A stretch of DNA of 64,000 nucleotides from Cacajao melanocephalus (GCA_963573385.1 CAUYLG010039300.1:1-64000), one strand, 5' to 3'. Counted from the first letter of the stretch, positions 1 through 11,242 are shown. The notes: generated by a model not told the origin, from the letters alone. Numbers and translations are program-made.

Positions 1-1140
1 ACACAGACCATGCACACACATACAGACACAGCACACCGTGCACACACACAGACCATGCACACACACACAGCACACCGCGCACACACACAGACCATGCACA
101 CACACAACACACACTGTACACACACACACAGACTATGCACACACACACAGCACACCGAGCATACACACAGACCATGCACACACACAAAACACACACACAC
201 ACAGCACACCGTGCACACACAGACCATGCACACACACACAGCACACCGTGCACACACACAGACCATGCACACACACACAGCACACCGTGCACACACACAG
301 ACCATGCACACACACACAGCACACAGCACACCGTGCATACACACAGACCATGCACACACACAAAACACACACACACAAAACACACACTACACACACACAG
401 ACCATGTGCACACACACAGACCATGCACACACACACAGCACACCGTGCATACACACAGATCATGCACACACATATATACACAGCACACCGTGCACACACG
501 CAGACCATGCACACACACAGCACACCGTGCACACACACAGACCATGCACACACACACAACACACACTGTATACACACACAAAGACCATGCACACACACAC
601 AGCACACCGTGCATACACACAGACCATGCACACACACACAGCATACACTGTACACACACACACAGACCATGCACACACACAAGGCACACAACACACACCA
701 TGCACACAACACAGATCATGCACACACAGCAGGCATACACACTGCACATATAACACACACAAGGCACAAACTGTGCATTCACACACACACCAGGCACACA
801 CAACACACAGCAGGTACCCAACACCCACCATACACACACATCAGGCACACATACAGCACATACAACACACACCAGGCACATGATAGAGACTGTGCACAAA
901 CACACAAGGCATGCAGTATGCACACACATAACACAGACCATGCATGCAGACACAACACATAATATACAGCACACAACACACACAAACCAAAAATCCACAA
1001 CACACACCAGTCATGAAACACACACTACCTCAAATACCACATATCCCACATACGCCCCACACACCATGCATACCACACAGATGCACCATGCTTGCACACG
1101 CACACCCCACACAGACACACCACAGACACACACCACACAG
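1..1140. repeat. CA-rich minisatellite, about 39-bp unit, truncated by window start
   Basis: The block is built from CA runs punctuated by two recurring words, 'gaccatgcac' and 'cagcacaccgtgc'. Where the array is regular, successive 'accatg' words fall 39 bp apart (223, 262, 301). Some units are longer, shorter or lack one word. From about 720 the units decay into irregular CA-rich sequence with 'ggcaca' and 'caacacac' variants, and the array fades out near 1140. Because 39 is a multiple of three and CA repeats carry no stop codons in most frames, open frames of 250-280 codons (His/Thr-rich on the + strand, Cys/Val-rich on the - strand) run through it. These are repeat artefacts, not genes. 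The array begins before position 1, so its full length cannot be seen. Confidence 0.95.
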
Positions 1141-1376
1141 TGACAGGGCCATGTGCTCTCCTGAAGGCCTTCATATTGCACAGATGCAGTGGTGATCTTG
1201 ATCAGTTCTATTGAAATCTTCAATAGAAGGATTCGGGGTGATTGTCACTTTCTACTCTAGTGAGGAATGCAAGCTCCCTGGCTTTGATGGCTCCTCTGGT
1301 CTGGCCTGGCAGACTGGTGCCCAGGCAGGAGTGGCACTGAGCCAGTGAGGGCAGACCTCCCCTCTTCAGCAGCCTG

Positions 1377-1395
1377 GCATGCATGCACACACACA

Positions 1396-1429
<34 letters not shown>

Positions 1430-1430
1430 C
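1377..1430. repeat. Alternating CA/TG tract, palindromic, Z-DNA-prone
   Basis: Every base from 1377 to 1430 alternates purine and pyrimidine. The order is gcatgcatgc, then a CA run, then a single CG step at 1398-1399, then a TG run ending in gtatgc. The CA half and TG half are complementary around the CG step, so the tract can also pair with itself as a hairpin or cruciform. It is an ordinary type of dinucleotide microsatellite in composition, but with an unusual head-to-head arrangement. Confidence 0.95.
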
Positions 1431-2168
1431 TGGGGGTGTTCACTCACCCTGGCACATTTGAATCCACAGTTTCACTGTATAACCCCATGTCCCCTTGTTG
1501 GTGTTAACTAAATCACCCCTCCACACAGGTTGGACATTTGGGCTGAAGTGGAGACTGGCTTTGGTGAAATGGTCCACATCCCTGACCGCCTCTGCCTTTC
1601 TTGTTCTTTCTCAGCCTGAACATCCAGGTGACGAAATCCTGAGTACTGGGGCCAATTCAGGACATTTGGGAATCAAGGTTGATGTCTATGCTGCTCTCAG
1701 GGACAGTGACAAAAACTCTCAGCCTGGGAGAGAGGATGCTAAAATTGCCCGCCTCCCTAGGCCACCTGGTCTCTCCAACATCTGCCGAGAATCTGGCTCC
1801 TAGGCTGTGGCGGCTCCAGGGCAGAGCGCACCGCACAGGACGGGTGTCAGACAACTGCGCCACACAGGCGCCTGCAGGGGAGCTCTGCTGTAGCCTCGTC
1901 AGCTTCCAGCCTGTCCCTGGTCTTAGAGGGACGACTGACAATGCCTGGGACTCATATCCTTAGCAAGGTTTTCCAGTTGCCCAAATTGACGAGATCTTAT
2001 GTGGTGTCCAGCACAAAGAGTGCATGCAGCCTGGGGGTGAGGATGTCGTGCTCAGCACTGATTCCCTGCGTCTCGGTCAGCAGAGCTCATGGTGCTGCTG
2101 TCTCTCCTCTCTTATTCTCCTCAAACAGCAAGCAGGGACAGTTGGGATTTGTTATAAAAATAGGAACA
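1431..2168. other. Unique sequence, nothing recognised
   Basis: This is moderate-GC single-copy-looking sequence. The open frames present (94-102 codons) overlap each other on both strands without splice signals or a recognisable protein family, so I do not call a gene. Confidence 0.5.
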
Positions 2169-2292
2169 ACTACCCAGGAGGCTGAGGCGGGAGGATTGAT
2201 TGAGTCTAGGAGGTCAAGGCTACAGTGACCTGGATCACTCTAACCTGGGCAACAGAGTGAGACCCTGTCTCAAAGAAAGCAAAGACAAAAAG
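2169..2292 (+). mobile_element. Alu right-monomer fragment
   Basis: The segment reads as the second half of an Alu in sense orientation. It runs from 'ctacccaggaggctgagg' through a diverged promoter-distal region to 'cctgggcaacagagtgag' and 'ccctgtctcaaa', then an impure A-rich tail. The left monomer is absent, so this is either a free right-arm monomer (FRAM-like) or a 5'-truncated old Alu. It is not transcriptionally competent because the left-arm Pol III boxes are missing. Confidence 0.85.
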
Positions 2293-3594
2293 AGGAACAC
2301 TGTCTCTATTTATTTTTTTTGTTACTCCAAAAGCAAAATGAGAGTTTCAGATTTGCTTTGTTTCTTCACCCAGAGGGTTTGACGTGCGCACAGTCTTCCT
2401 TTCACCCTCCGCTTCCATTTCAGCATCTCCATCCAGCGTGGTACCCCTGCCCCAGGCACGATGGCTCCACGTGGAACAGGAGAGCCGTCAGGAATAGATC
2501 CACAGAAGTGAAGGTGCGTGCCACACTCTCCATCACTTTCACTTCCTCCCTCCCTGCCAGACTTTCTTGCCCTGTGTCCTACCCCTCAGAACTCTATGGT
2601 GGTATGAATGCCGCCAGTCCTTAAACATCCACAGTTGGTAATCATTCCATATGTCACTCCTGTAGAGGGAATGTGCATTTTATTGTGGTCTCTGAAGCAG
2701 TCATATTAGGAATTAAACTCCAGTGCCAAAGGGTCAGGTGCATTCAGTAGCAGGTAAGTAGGGAATGCATTTGGGGAAGGAGCAACGGGTCCCTGGGCTG
2801 GTCTCATAAGTGTGGTTGTCCAGGTGATAATATCTCAAAGGGCAGTGAAGGGTCCCTGGTCCTCACTGCCCCGCTGTAGTTCTGTTTTCCTCCCTGAACC
2901 AGCCTGGACTTTCGGTGAAGTCCGTGCAAAGACTTCATCCCTAAATGACCACTTTGCCTGGTGTGTTGCTGCATTAAGTCATTGAAAAACAGTGCAAGTA
3001 AATTAAGGTCCACGAAAAAAAAAAAAGCCATTTGAACGATGAGCTTGCTACAATACTCTTATGTGCACAAAGATACCCAGAATCACTGGTCCTTTAAGGG
3101 CTGAGTCTTCAGAATGAGCATCTGGGTGGCTGGGCCACGAGAGTCTGTTCACTGGGCCCCAGCAGGGTGTTGAGGGCAAGAGCTCAAATGCTTTCTGGGA
3201 GGGGCTTTTGGTGGCTTGTCCCCCCCAACATGCACCCACTAGTGTTTATGAGATCAGGAAAGGCTTAGACCCTGTTCACCACTGAGGCCCAAAGAAGAAA
3301 AACCACATACTGAAAAGGACGGAACAGAGAGAGGCAGACTCAGCCCAAGAGGGGCCCTTGGTCTGGGACCTCTTTCCATACCGCAGCTGAATAAATGAAG
3401 AAGTGCGATCCGCTAGCTTTCCATGCAGTGATCCCATGGAACACAGGGTGTTTCCAGGGCAGAGGTCCAATAAGAGCAGCGAGGGGAGGGCCCCTCCCCC
3501 TCCCCACCCAGGACTAGGGTCTGATTTCCTGCAACCATGCCAGTCGGGGTCCCTATTCACTAAGATGGGGGTAACACGTGGAGTCCACCCCAGG
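2293..3594. other. Unique sequence, nothing recognised
   Basis: I see no repeat family or gene here apart from a short A run at 3016-3027. Short open frames exist on both strands but none has supporting features. Confidence 0.5.
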
Positions 3595-3735
3595 TGTGTG
3601 GTCTCAGCCTTACCACTTCGTTCATCTGTAAGGTGGGGCTGATAACCCCATAGGGTTGTTATGGAGATTAAAGGCTTTCGTACTTGTAAAGCATACTGAA
3701 CAGTGCCTGGCACATCACAAGGACCATGGAAGTGT
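3595..3735 (+). mobile_element. MIR SINE relic (sense)
   Basis: The order of words matches the 3' two-thirds of a MIR element. It has 'ttcatctgtaaggtggggc', then 'ataaccccatagggttgtt', then 'atggagattaaa', then 'cagtgcctggcacat'. MIR is an ancient tRNA-derived SINE shared by mammals. This copy is interrupted by few indels and lacks a clear 5' tRNA-like head. Confidence 0.85.
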
Positions 3736-3739
3736 GAGC

Positions 3740-4812
3740 ACAGGCTTTCGTGTTAGTGGTACTACGAGCTTTAGCACTATTAGTATCAGCATCAGCATTG
3801 CTACTGACATTCACATGAAGATTATTACCAGTGTTAGCATTCTTTCACTATTGGTATTAGCATTAGTATCAATGTTCCTATGGGCATTAATATTAGTATT
3901 AGCATTATGACTAGCGTTACTATTAGCATTACTGTTACTAGCATTAGCACTAGCATCAGTATTACTATTAGCGTGACTACTGTATTATTACAGTATTAGA
4001 ATTAGCATTAGCATGTGTTGTCATTAGCATTACCGTGAGTGTTAGCATTCTTACTAGTATTCGCATGAACACCTGGTACTAATTACTATCAGCACTAGTG
4101 TCGGCGTTAGCATTGACATTCGTATTAGCACCAGCATTAATAATATTCCTAGCATTAGCGTTACTACGGGTCTTAGTGTTAGTATCAATGTTCCTATTAG
4201 CATTAGTGTTACTAGTGATGTCAGTATTGTTACCAGTGTTATTATTAGCATTACTGTTGTTATTAGCATAAGCAGTCGCATCCGTGTTACTATTAGCATC
4301 AGCATTACTATTTGTCTAATGTATAATATTTGTGTTATTTGTAATGTTATTAATAATATTTGTATTATTACAGTATTAGAATCAGCATTAGTGTGTGTTG
4401 TCATTAGCATTACCGTGAGTGTTAGCATTCTTACTAGTATTCGCATGAACACCTGGTACTAATTACTATCAGCACTAGTGTCGGCGTTAGCATTGACATT
4501 CGTATTAGCAGTAGCACTAATAATATTCCTAGCATTGGCATTACTATTGGTGTTAGCATTCGCACTACTACCAGCATCTAGCACTTGATGACTCCTGGTG
4601 TCAGTATTAGCATGAGCACTAGCGTCAAGGTCACCATTGGCATTACTGATGGTTTTGGTATTAGCATCAGCATTGGCATTAGTGTTACTCTTAGCATCAG
4701 CATCACTACTCACATGAGTACTAGCATTAGCACTGGCATTGGTGTTACTATTGGCACTAGTGTTGTTACTGGCATCAGTATCAGCACCAGCATGAGTATT
4801 AGCATTACCGTT
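3740..4812. repeat. Degenerate TTAGCA-like hexamer array with internal 380-bp duplication
   Basis: About 1.07 kb is composed almost wholly of six-base words of the form TTAGCA, TTAGTA, TTACTA or TTGGCA with point variation. A longer copy event sits inside it. Positions 3981-4180 and 4361-4560 align at a constant offset of 380, with about 60 bp in the centre identical in my hand alignment (for example 'acacctggtactaattact' in both). Reading frames stay open because two codons make one hexamer, giving Ile-Ser runs on the + strand and Asn-Ala runs on the - strand. These are artefacts. The boundaries are sharp, starting right after the MIR and ending at 'ttaccgttctgc'. Confidence 0.93.
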
Positions 4813-5880
4813 CTGCACCTTAGAGCCGGGAGAAAGACCCCACACAGCATGTCAGAACTGGTGGCAGCACGTGTGGTTTCTCCTGTGTCTACTGAATTCC
4901 AGAGTCACCTGGGAGCTGTTATGGTGGACAGACGCCACAGGGGAAACGGAGAAGGTGCATCCCACATCCCATGGCTGCTGTCATCGCAAGTTCATCTGCG
5001 GTGACCCCTGCTTCATCTCTTCTGTTCTCTTTGACTCCCTCCCAGAGCATGTTCCTGCAGGGCCCTCCAAGCTCCGGGTACCTGACTTTATCACATCAGC
5101 AGCCTCTCCAAGGAAGACACCTGTTTTCCTTCCCCGTTCCCAGTGCCCTCACAAAGGTCCTGGTGGTGGCTCTACCTTCCAGGCCAAGTCAGCTTGGCAT
5201 CCAGAGGCCAGGGCCTCCACGCAGACCTGTCCTGTGGCGTTTGAGCCTCCCATGCACCCACTGCCAGTGGCGGGGCACACCCACCCCAGGAGGCCAGGAC
5301 CTCGGGGAGAGACCCCCCCACCCATCCCTGCTCACTGCTTCCTCCCCGCGGGCTCCGTGGGTGGAACGCGCCGCTTCCCACGTGCTGCCCTTGTCGTTGA
5401 CATTCTGATGCAGTCTGTAATCAACGCAAGCTTCAGCTCCTCTCATTACTGGCTCTTGAAGGGATTCTTCAGACTCAGCAAGAACAGCCGCCTCGTCAGA
5501 GGACAGCATCTGCTCCTCCCAACCCCGCCCGCCGCCGCGACAGACAGGGGGGTGCGCATTTGCATTCGGGTGCTCAGCCCAGAAGGTGCCCGGGAGGTGC
5601 GGCCGGCTCTGCAGCTCCTGTCCCGGCTCCATGGACTCTTCCCCTCACCTGCACCACAGGTGGCCCCTGTCCTGGTTCTGTGTCCCGGAGCAGCAGGGCT
5701 CTAATGGGGACATGGGCACTGTTGTCCCATTCCACCTTGACAACATGGAATCTGACCAAAGGATGGGGCTGGGGACCGGAGAGTGTGCCACACGGATTTA
5801 CGTCATTTAAACCCCACATGCTCCACAAAAGGACTTAGCACCATTCAATTACAATACACATAGCATGATTAATTGAAAAA
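4813..5880. other. GC-richer unique sequence, no gene called
   Basis: A 277-codon + strand open frame runs 4871-5704 but is overlapped by long open frames in other frames and on the other strand, as expected for stop-poor GC-rich DNA. I see no domain, repeat family, CpG cluster or splice structure that would support a gene. Confidence 0.5.
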
Positions 5881-6798
5881 CTAAATGGACATTAAGAAAT
5901 GTATATGTGCACACACACATGTAAGCATGCCTGGTGGAGGAGAAACCTGCAGAATTGTAACAGGAGCAGAAGCCAGCAGGGACACAAGTGTGTGCTGTAG
6001 GATCTTAACTGACTTTTAAGATGGGACTGTAGGTTTAGTTCTGATTGTACTAAGAGGGAAAATGAAAAAGGAGCTGTGACATTTTCCAAAGTTTATTTTT
6101 GTTTTGAGCTAAAGTCATACCAGTTGCAAGGTCAAGAAAAGGTGACCAAAGAGGATCTCAGTACTCAGAAGGGGACACAAGGTGGGTGCAGCCAGGCGGC
6201 AGCCAGGCCCTCAGGAGTGCCCCACAGCCAGCCAGGAGGGTGCAGAGGGTGATGCCTGGCAGCACTCACAGAGGACCTGGGGTTTGAAGCCAGAGGAATT
6301 CTTCAAGGGGAGATAGAAAGAGACAGCTTGTTAGTGTTTTGGCTTAATGGAGAGATAAAAGCAAAACACCAACAGAATAGATGGGTCCGAGTAACTTGTC
6401 CCAAGGCACAGTTGGTGGGAGGCAGAGCTTGGCCCTAAACCTGGGTCTGCTGGCACTGCCCAGAGGACAAGGCCAATCCCAAGCTGCTTCCTGCTGCTGT
6501 GCCTCTCTTTCTCCGAGCCACACCTGCACCCCCCACCCCCGGCATTTCTCTGTTCTCTGGGTTCAATCTATGATGATGTCATGAATATTTGAATTCCACT
6601 GAGGTAATTTCTAGTTTTGTACTTTCCTGCTAGGAACATTTAAGGTCAATTAAGAAGGCTTAAGTTACCTATGTTTTTAGTGGTTTTCACAGCTACCTTA
6701 AAACAAACCAGAAAGCATGTATAAGTGTTATATTTTCGGTGTAATTTCTAATTCATCTGTTGCCTCGTTTGAGACTAAGAAGCAAAAGGTTCAAACAG
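5881..6798. other. Unique sequence, nothing recognised
   Basis: There is a short alternating 'tatatgtgcacacacaca' stretch near 5900. No interspersed repeat or coding signal is recognisable otherwise. Confidence 0.45.
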
Positions 6799-7012
6799 AC
6801 TTCCTAAGGGGCAGTAACCAGGTAAGCCGCAGTGGGTGTTCTTTCCATAAAACTAGAAATGTATTTGGTTTAAGAGGCAGCCTTCTGAAAAGTAAAGGGA
6901 GAAAAGCTTCCTAAGGGGTACCACAAGGTAGGTTGCAGCAAATGTTCTCTCAATAAAAATGGAATTTATTTGGTTTCAGAGGCAGACATTGGAGTAGCAA
7001 AGGGAGATGTTA
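6799..7012. repeat. Diverged 107-bp tandem duplication
   Basis: Unit 1 (6799-6905) and unit 2 (6906-7012) share, in order, 'cttcctaagggg', a 'aaggtag'/'caggtaag' word, 'tgttct', 'ataaaa', 'atttggttt', 'agaggcag' and 'aaagggaga'. The offset between matching words is 107 bp. Point differences and small gaps are spread evenly, so this is an old duplication. It is not part of a repeat family I know. Confidence 0.85.
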
Positions 7013-7429
7013 TAAAAAATATAACCTGTCCCACCACAGAGAGAGTTCTGCGCAAGGCATGGCCATCACTCAGAGATCTGCCCTAAATTTAAAGAAAATA
7101 TAGGCCAGAAAGGGGTAGAATTGAGGCTGAGTTGTTTGTTATTCTTCTAGAGTGGGTAAGAGCTGCTACAATCACCTCGATTAGTTACGAGCCCCTGTCA
7201 TTCTGTGGAATAGCTGTGCCAATGGGACTCAACAGGACACTTTGCTAAAACACAGTCCTCGGTTTCTTTCTTTCTTTCTTTTTTTTTTTTCCCCTGTGGG
7301 ACGATGGTTTGATTAGATTGTATCAGCCCAGAGTACCCTGCCCAATCAGAATTCAAAACTTCCTGCTACCAGAGATACCAAAGGATCCATTTCTTTATAT
7401 ATTAAAAAGAAACCTATAATTTATATTTT
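7013..7429. other. Unique sequence with pyrimidine run
   Basis: A (TTTC)n/T-rich run lies at 7262-7295. The remainder shows no recognisable repeat or gene. Confidence 0.5.
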
Positions 7430-8790
7430 GAGGACTTTTTCTTAGTAATATATGCACATGGAAAACATTCAAAAATTATAAAAAATAGAGAGCAAAAAAG
7501 GATTTTCCTTCCCACTGCTGTCCCATTGCCATCCGGAACCCTCCATGGAGGTGGCTGCTGGGCCCTTCCAGAGGTGAGTTACACGTACGTGGGTGCACGG
7601 TGAGGACGTGGCGGGCACCCACACCAGCACATACACTTCCTGCTTATGTAGCAAGCTCTGCACGTCCTGAGTTAACAACAACTATGGTGGAATTTTGTTT
7701 CATATAAAAGCAGCTAAAATGGCTCCATTCTTAACACCTGCATGACATTTCATTGCACAGCTAGAACATGGCGTGTTTGACCTGCTCCCTCTGCTGTTCT
7801 CAGTCTTTCGCAATTAAAATCAGTGCTACATTAGGTGTCTTTGTATGTATGCTGTTGTCATGTATGGGACAAATTATTAGAAGTGGAATTTCAGGGTCCA
7901 TTGGAGGAGAGATTTCAGTGTTTATAGATCTTCCCAGGTTTTCCCCTAGAAGCTGTGCCTATTTATGTCATCATTGTATCACAGAGACTGTTTACCCAGC
8001 TCTTACCAACAAAATATGTCAAGTGCTTTCATCTTTGTCCAACTGACAGACTTTTAAAAATTATTTCCTTATATTTTTAAATCATAATTCTCTTATTCTG
8101 AGTGATAGCTTCCTTTTATGTACCTAAGAACTATTTGGATTTCCTTTTCAATGAAATACATGCTTGGAAAAATTGCCAATTTTTCTATTGTATTTTTTGG
8201 TTGTTTGTTTGAAAAACTCTTTATTGATAAAAATTGTCTCTTTTCTACATCATGTTCTGCAAATATTTTCTATTTTCCTACTTTGAATTGTTTTTTGACT
8301 ATATTTCCCACACTTTTCCTTATAAAGATAATATTTTATATTTTTTCAGTATTATATCGATTTTTATGGCTTCTGATTTTTATATCATACTGAGAGGACT
8401 TTCATACTCTGAGATTGAAAGAAACCACCCCATATTTTCTTAAACTATTCTTATATTTGGGGTTTTGTGTGTAAGATTTTATCATTCTAGAATTTATGTT
8501 TGTTGAAGAAGTGAGCAGTGCTATAACTTTGTTTTTTCAGATGCCAACCCACTTGTTACAACGCTATTCATTAGACCATTCATCTTTCTTTCTACTGACT
8601 TGAATTTCCACTTTTATTCTACATGAAATTCTACATGTATTTGGTCCTATTAATGGACTTTGTCTTCTGCTACATTGATCTATTTATCTACTTGTGGCAG
8701 CTTAATAATTATAGCTTGATTCCTTCCCATTCATTTCTCTTCTGCAAAGTTGTCCTGGTATAATAATTTTTGCAGGTTTTCCTTTCTTCT
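7430..8790 (-). mobile_element. Old LINE-1 fragment, antisense
   Basis: Read on the + strand this follows the known order of an inverted L1 3' half. It has 'gacatttcattgcacag', then 'attattagaagtggaattt', then 'atttggatttccttttcaat', then 'aaactctttattgataaaa', then 'tttttatggcttctgattt', then 'ggtcctattaatggacttt', then 'ataattatagcttgattcc'. Those words belong to the C-terminal part of ORF2 and the 3' UTR of ancient L1M-type elements. No open frame longer than about 90 codons survives, so it is a dead fragment. The subfamily (L1M or HAL1) cannot be fixed by eye. Confidence 0.75.
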
Positions 8791-8863
8791 CTCTCTCTTT
8801 CTTTCTTTTTTTTTTTTTGTGAACTGAATCTGCCTGGTATTATTATTATTATTATTATTGCAT
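8770..8863. repeat. Pyrimidine run followed by (ATT)n
   Basis: A CTTT/T-rich stretch ending near 8818 is followed by an ATT trinucleotide microsatellite at about 8838-8861, with around eight repeats. Confidence 0.9.
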
Positions 8864-9037
8864 CCTTTTACTTTCAAAATTTCTGAGTCATTGTTCAGGT
8901 GTGCTTTTTGTGTATTATATTGGCTGCCATGGTATGCTATTAATATATTCTACCTGATCTTTTTCTTTATATATGAGAGTTTATTTCATGTATATTTCTT
9001 ACCTAATGGAAGTTTGGTTGTAACACTGTTCCACATT

Positions 9038-9392
9038 TGATATTGCTATGGTCTTCATGTTTGTGTGCCTCTAAAAATAATATGTTGAATTCGAATTCCC
9101 AATGTGTTGTTGTTGGGAGGGGGGGCCTTTGGAGGGTGATGAGGTCATAAGGGTGGGGCCCTGTGAAAGAGATTAGTGCCCTTTTAGAGAACAAGCTTGT
9201 TTGTCCCTCTTGAGCTTCTGCCATGTGAGGGCACATAGGAGGTGCCATCTGTGAGGAATAGGCCCTCATTAGACACCTAATATTCTGGCACCTTGATTTT
9301 GGACTTTCCAGCTTCTAGAATGGTGAGCAATGAAGTCATATTGTATATAAATTACCCAGTCTCAGGTATTTTGTTACTGCAGCCCAAGGCAC
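9038..9392 (+). mobile_element. MaLR-type LTR (MST/MLT1 group)
   Basis: The segment matches the organisation of a MaLR solo LTR. It has 'aatatgttgaattcgaatt', then 'ggcctttggagggtgatga', then 'gggtggggccctgtgaaag', then 'gattagtgcccttttagag', then 'ctgccatgtgagggcacat', then 'cttgattttggactttcca', then 'ataaattacccagtctcag' and a 'ttttgttactgcagcccaa' end. MaLRs are non-autonomous relatives of ERV-L. No internal region is attached, so it is a solo LTR left by recombination. Confidence 0.8.
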
Positions 9393-9889
9393 ATGTCAGG
9401 CTTTGGATGTTTATTGGTTTTTTTGTTTCATAGTCTGTTATATTATTTTGTTGTGTGTTTTGCTTTGGTGTGTTCTTTATGCTTATATGTTTGTTTTTGT
9501 TTCTGGAAAGTTTTTTTGAATTATATCTTGAAATATTTTTAGGTCCTGTTATTTTAGTTCTCTTCAGGGATGCTAACGTATGTGTCAAGAGATTTCCTTT
9601 GTTTAGCTTTCAAATCTAACATTCTGTCCCTGTCTCTTTCACTGTTTGCAGTAGTTCTATTTCATTTTCATTTCTCCGTGCCCCTTGCTGTGTTTACAGA
9701 TGTGTCTCATCTCCTTTGTGCTGTTCTGATATGACTTCTGGTCTGTTGGGTGATTTGGTTTTTTGGTCATTTCTGGAATGTGTCCAGCTCCTGATCCATT
9801 CTGATGGAGGTCTTACTTTGTGTTCATAACCACTAACGTCATGTGCCACTTTTCCCCACTTTCAATTATAGCAAAACTCTAAAAAATGC
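9393..9889. other. AT/T-rich sequence, possibly LINE-derived
   Basis: The composition is T-rich like the antisense L1 upstream, and words such as 'tgttatattattttgttg' are L1-like. I cannot align it to a consensus with confidence, so it is left unclassified. Confidence 0.35.
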
Positions 9890-10430
9890 TTTTCTATCCT
9901 TATCTGACCTTTATCTTCTCCCATTTTCTTTTTAGCTCACTCCGATCAGCCATTCAGCCTTCCACCATTCCATGGAAATTGCTCCTCCTCAATTCACCAA
10001 AGGTCTGGAAATTGCCAAGTCCAGGGGTAGAGTCTCAGTTCACACCTGACTCCACTTATCAGAGGCTTTCACTCAGATGCTTACACCCTTCTTAAAAGAC
10101 ACATCCAGGTGGCCTCCAGGATATCCATCTCTCTTTTTTCTCAGTTTCCTTCTCAGTTTCCTTTGATGGTTCACCTTTTGACCCCTAAAATTGTCTTGTC
10201 CTAGGGTTTCCTTTGGTCCACTTCTCTTCTCTGTGCACCTTCACCCTCTTAGTGACTTCATTTGGCCTGGGAGCTATAGTACAATACTATATGCTAAAAG
10301 AGATGCAGAATCACATTTTGAGCCTGCACATCTACCCTGAAGTCTGGAGTTACATTATCTGCATGCCTCACATCATCATTTGTATGTTTGTGGACACAGC
10401 AAACTTGATAGATCAGAGGCCTGATCTCCA
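9890..10430 (+). mobile_element. L2-type LINE fragment, RT region (sense)
   Basis: Between about 10140 and 10410 the sequence follows the reverse-transcriptase region of an ancient mammalian L2/CR1-type LINE in sense orientation. It has 'ctcagtttcctttgatggt', then 'cacttctcttctctgtgca', then 'accctcttagtgacttcat', then 'ctatatgctaaaagag' (the place of the catalytic YADD box, which is destroyed here), then 'ctaccctgaagtctggagt'. The upstream 250 bp is assigned only by continuity. Frames are broken throughout. Confidence 0.55.
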
Positions 10431-10721
10431 CCCCTTCCCTGCCCTCCTCCTTTAGATGTCTTTCCTACTTGGAAAGTGAACCCAAACTGCTGGAAGAATG
10501 CAGTTCTTGAAACAGTGACCACTCTCGGGCTCTGCCTGTAAAATAAGGTGTTGTCTAGGGGCTGCCATTGATCAAGGGGTCCTGGAAGTGGCAGTGACAG
10601 ACCCGAGCCATTGGAACAATGCACGTCTATTCCTTCAACTGTTCAGGTCCAAATTCAGACTTATCCATGACGTCAGTCCTTCATACCTCACATCCAATCT
10701 GTCTGCAGTCCTCATCAGCTC
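10431..10721. other. Unique sequence, nothing recognised
   Basis: No recognisable feature. Confidence 0.4.
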
Positions 10722-11242
10722 GACCTGCAAAGTAATCACAAACTTAGTGACCTGAAAGGACATTTGTTATCTCACAGTTTCTGTGGATCAGGAGTCAGGC
10801 ATGGCTCGACCAGCTCCTCTCTTTCTGGGTCTCACAGGGCTGTAGTCAAGGTGTCAGCCAGGGCTGTGGTCTCATCTGAGACTCGACCGGGGAAGGATCT
10901 GCCCCCAGGCCCACTCACATGGCTGTTGGCAGAATTCAGTTGCTCACTGGCTATTGGCCAGAGGCCATCCTCAGCTCTTTTCCAGGAGGGCTTCTTCAAC
11001 ATGGCAGCTTGCTTCTGAAAGCATAGTGGACAAGAAGTCAAGAGAGAGAGTGCCACAAAGATGGAAGTGACAGTCTTTTGTAACCTCATCACAGAAGTGA
11101 CATCTCATAATTTTGTCTTATTTTCCTTGTTAAAAGCAAGTCATTAGGTGCAGACCACACTTAAAATAAGGAGATTCCACAGAGACATGAAGAGAAGGGG
11201 GCTTGGGTTATTGAAGACCATCTTGGAAAGATGCCTGCCACA
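10722..11242 (-). mobile_element. MLT1-like LTR, antisense
   Basis: On the + strand the words run in the order of an inverted old MLT1-class LTR. It has 'acttagtgacctgaaagga', then 'tttgttatctcacagtttc', then 'tgtggatcaggagtcaggc', then 'gtcaaggtgtcagccaggg', then 'acatggcagcttgcttctg', then 'gaagtgacagtcttttgta', then 'gaagtgacatctcataatt', then 'atcttggaaagatgcctgc'. The length fits a nearly complete copy. It is highly diverged and no internal region is present. Confidence 0.6.

Noticed and set aside
10..1023. Several 60-281-codon open frames on both strands
   Set aside because: They are produced by the CA-rich minisatellite, whose 39-bp period keeps frames open. The proteins are His/Thr or Cys/Val low complexity.
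3740..4812. Interstitial telomere sequence
   Set aside because: The hexamers are TTAGCA-, TTAGTA- and TTACTA-like. No TTAGGG runs are seen on either strand.
4054..4845. Ile/Leu/Met- and Asn/Ala-repeat open frames on the minus strand
   Set aside because: Direct translation of the hexamer array (two codons per hexamer). No conserved protein is implied.
4871..5704. 277-codon + strand open frame
   Set aside because: Overlapped by 145-147-codon frames in other frames and on the other strand in GC-rich DNA, with no domain, Kozak or splice support.
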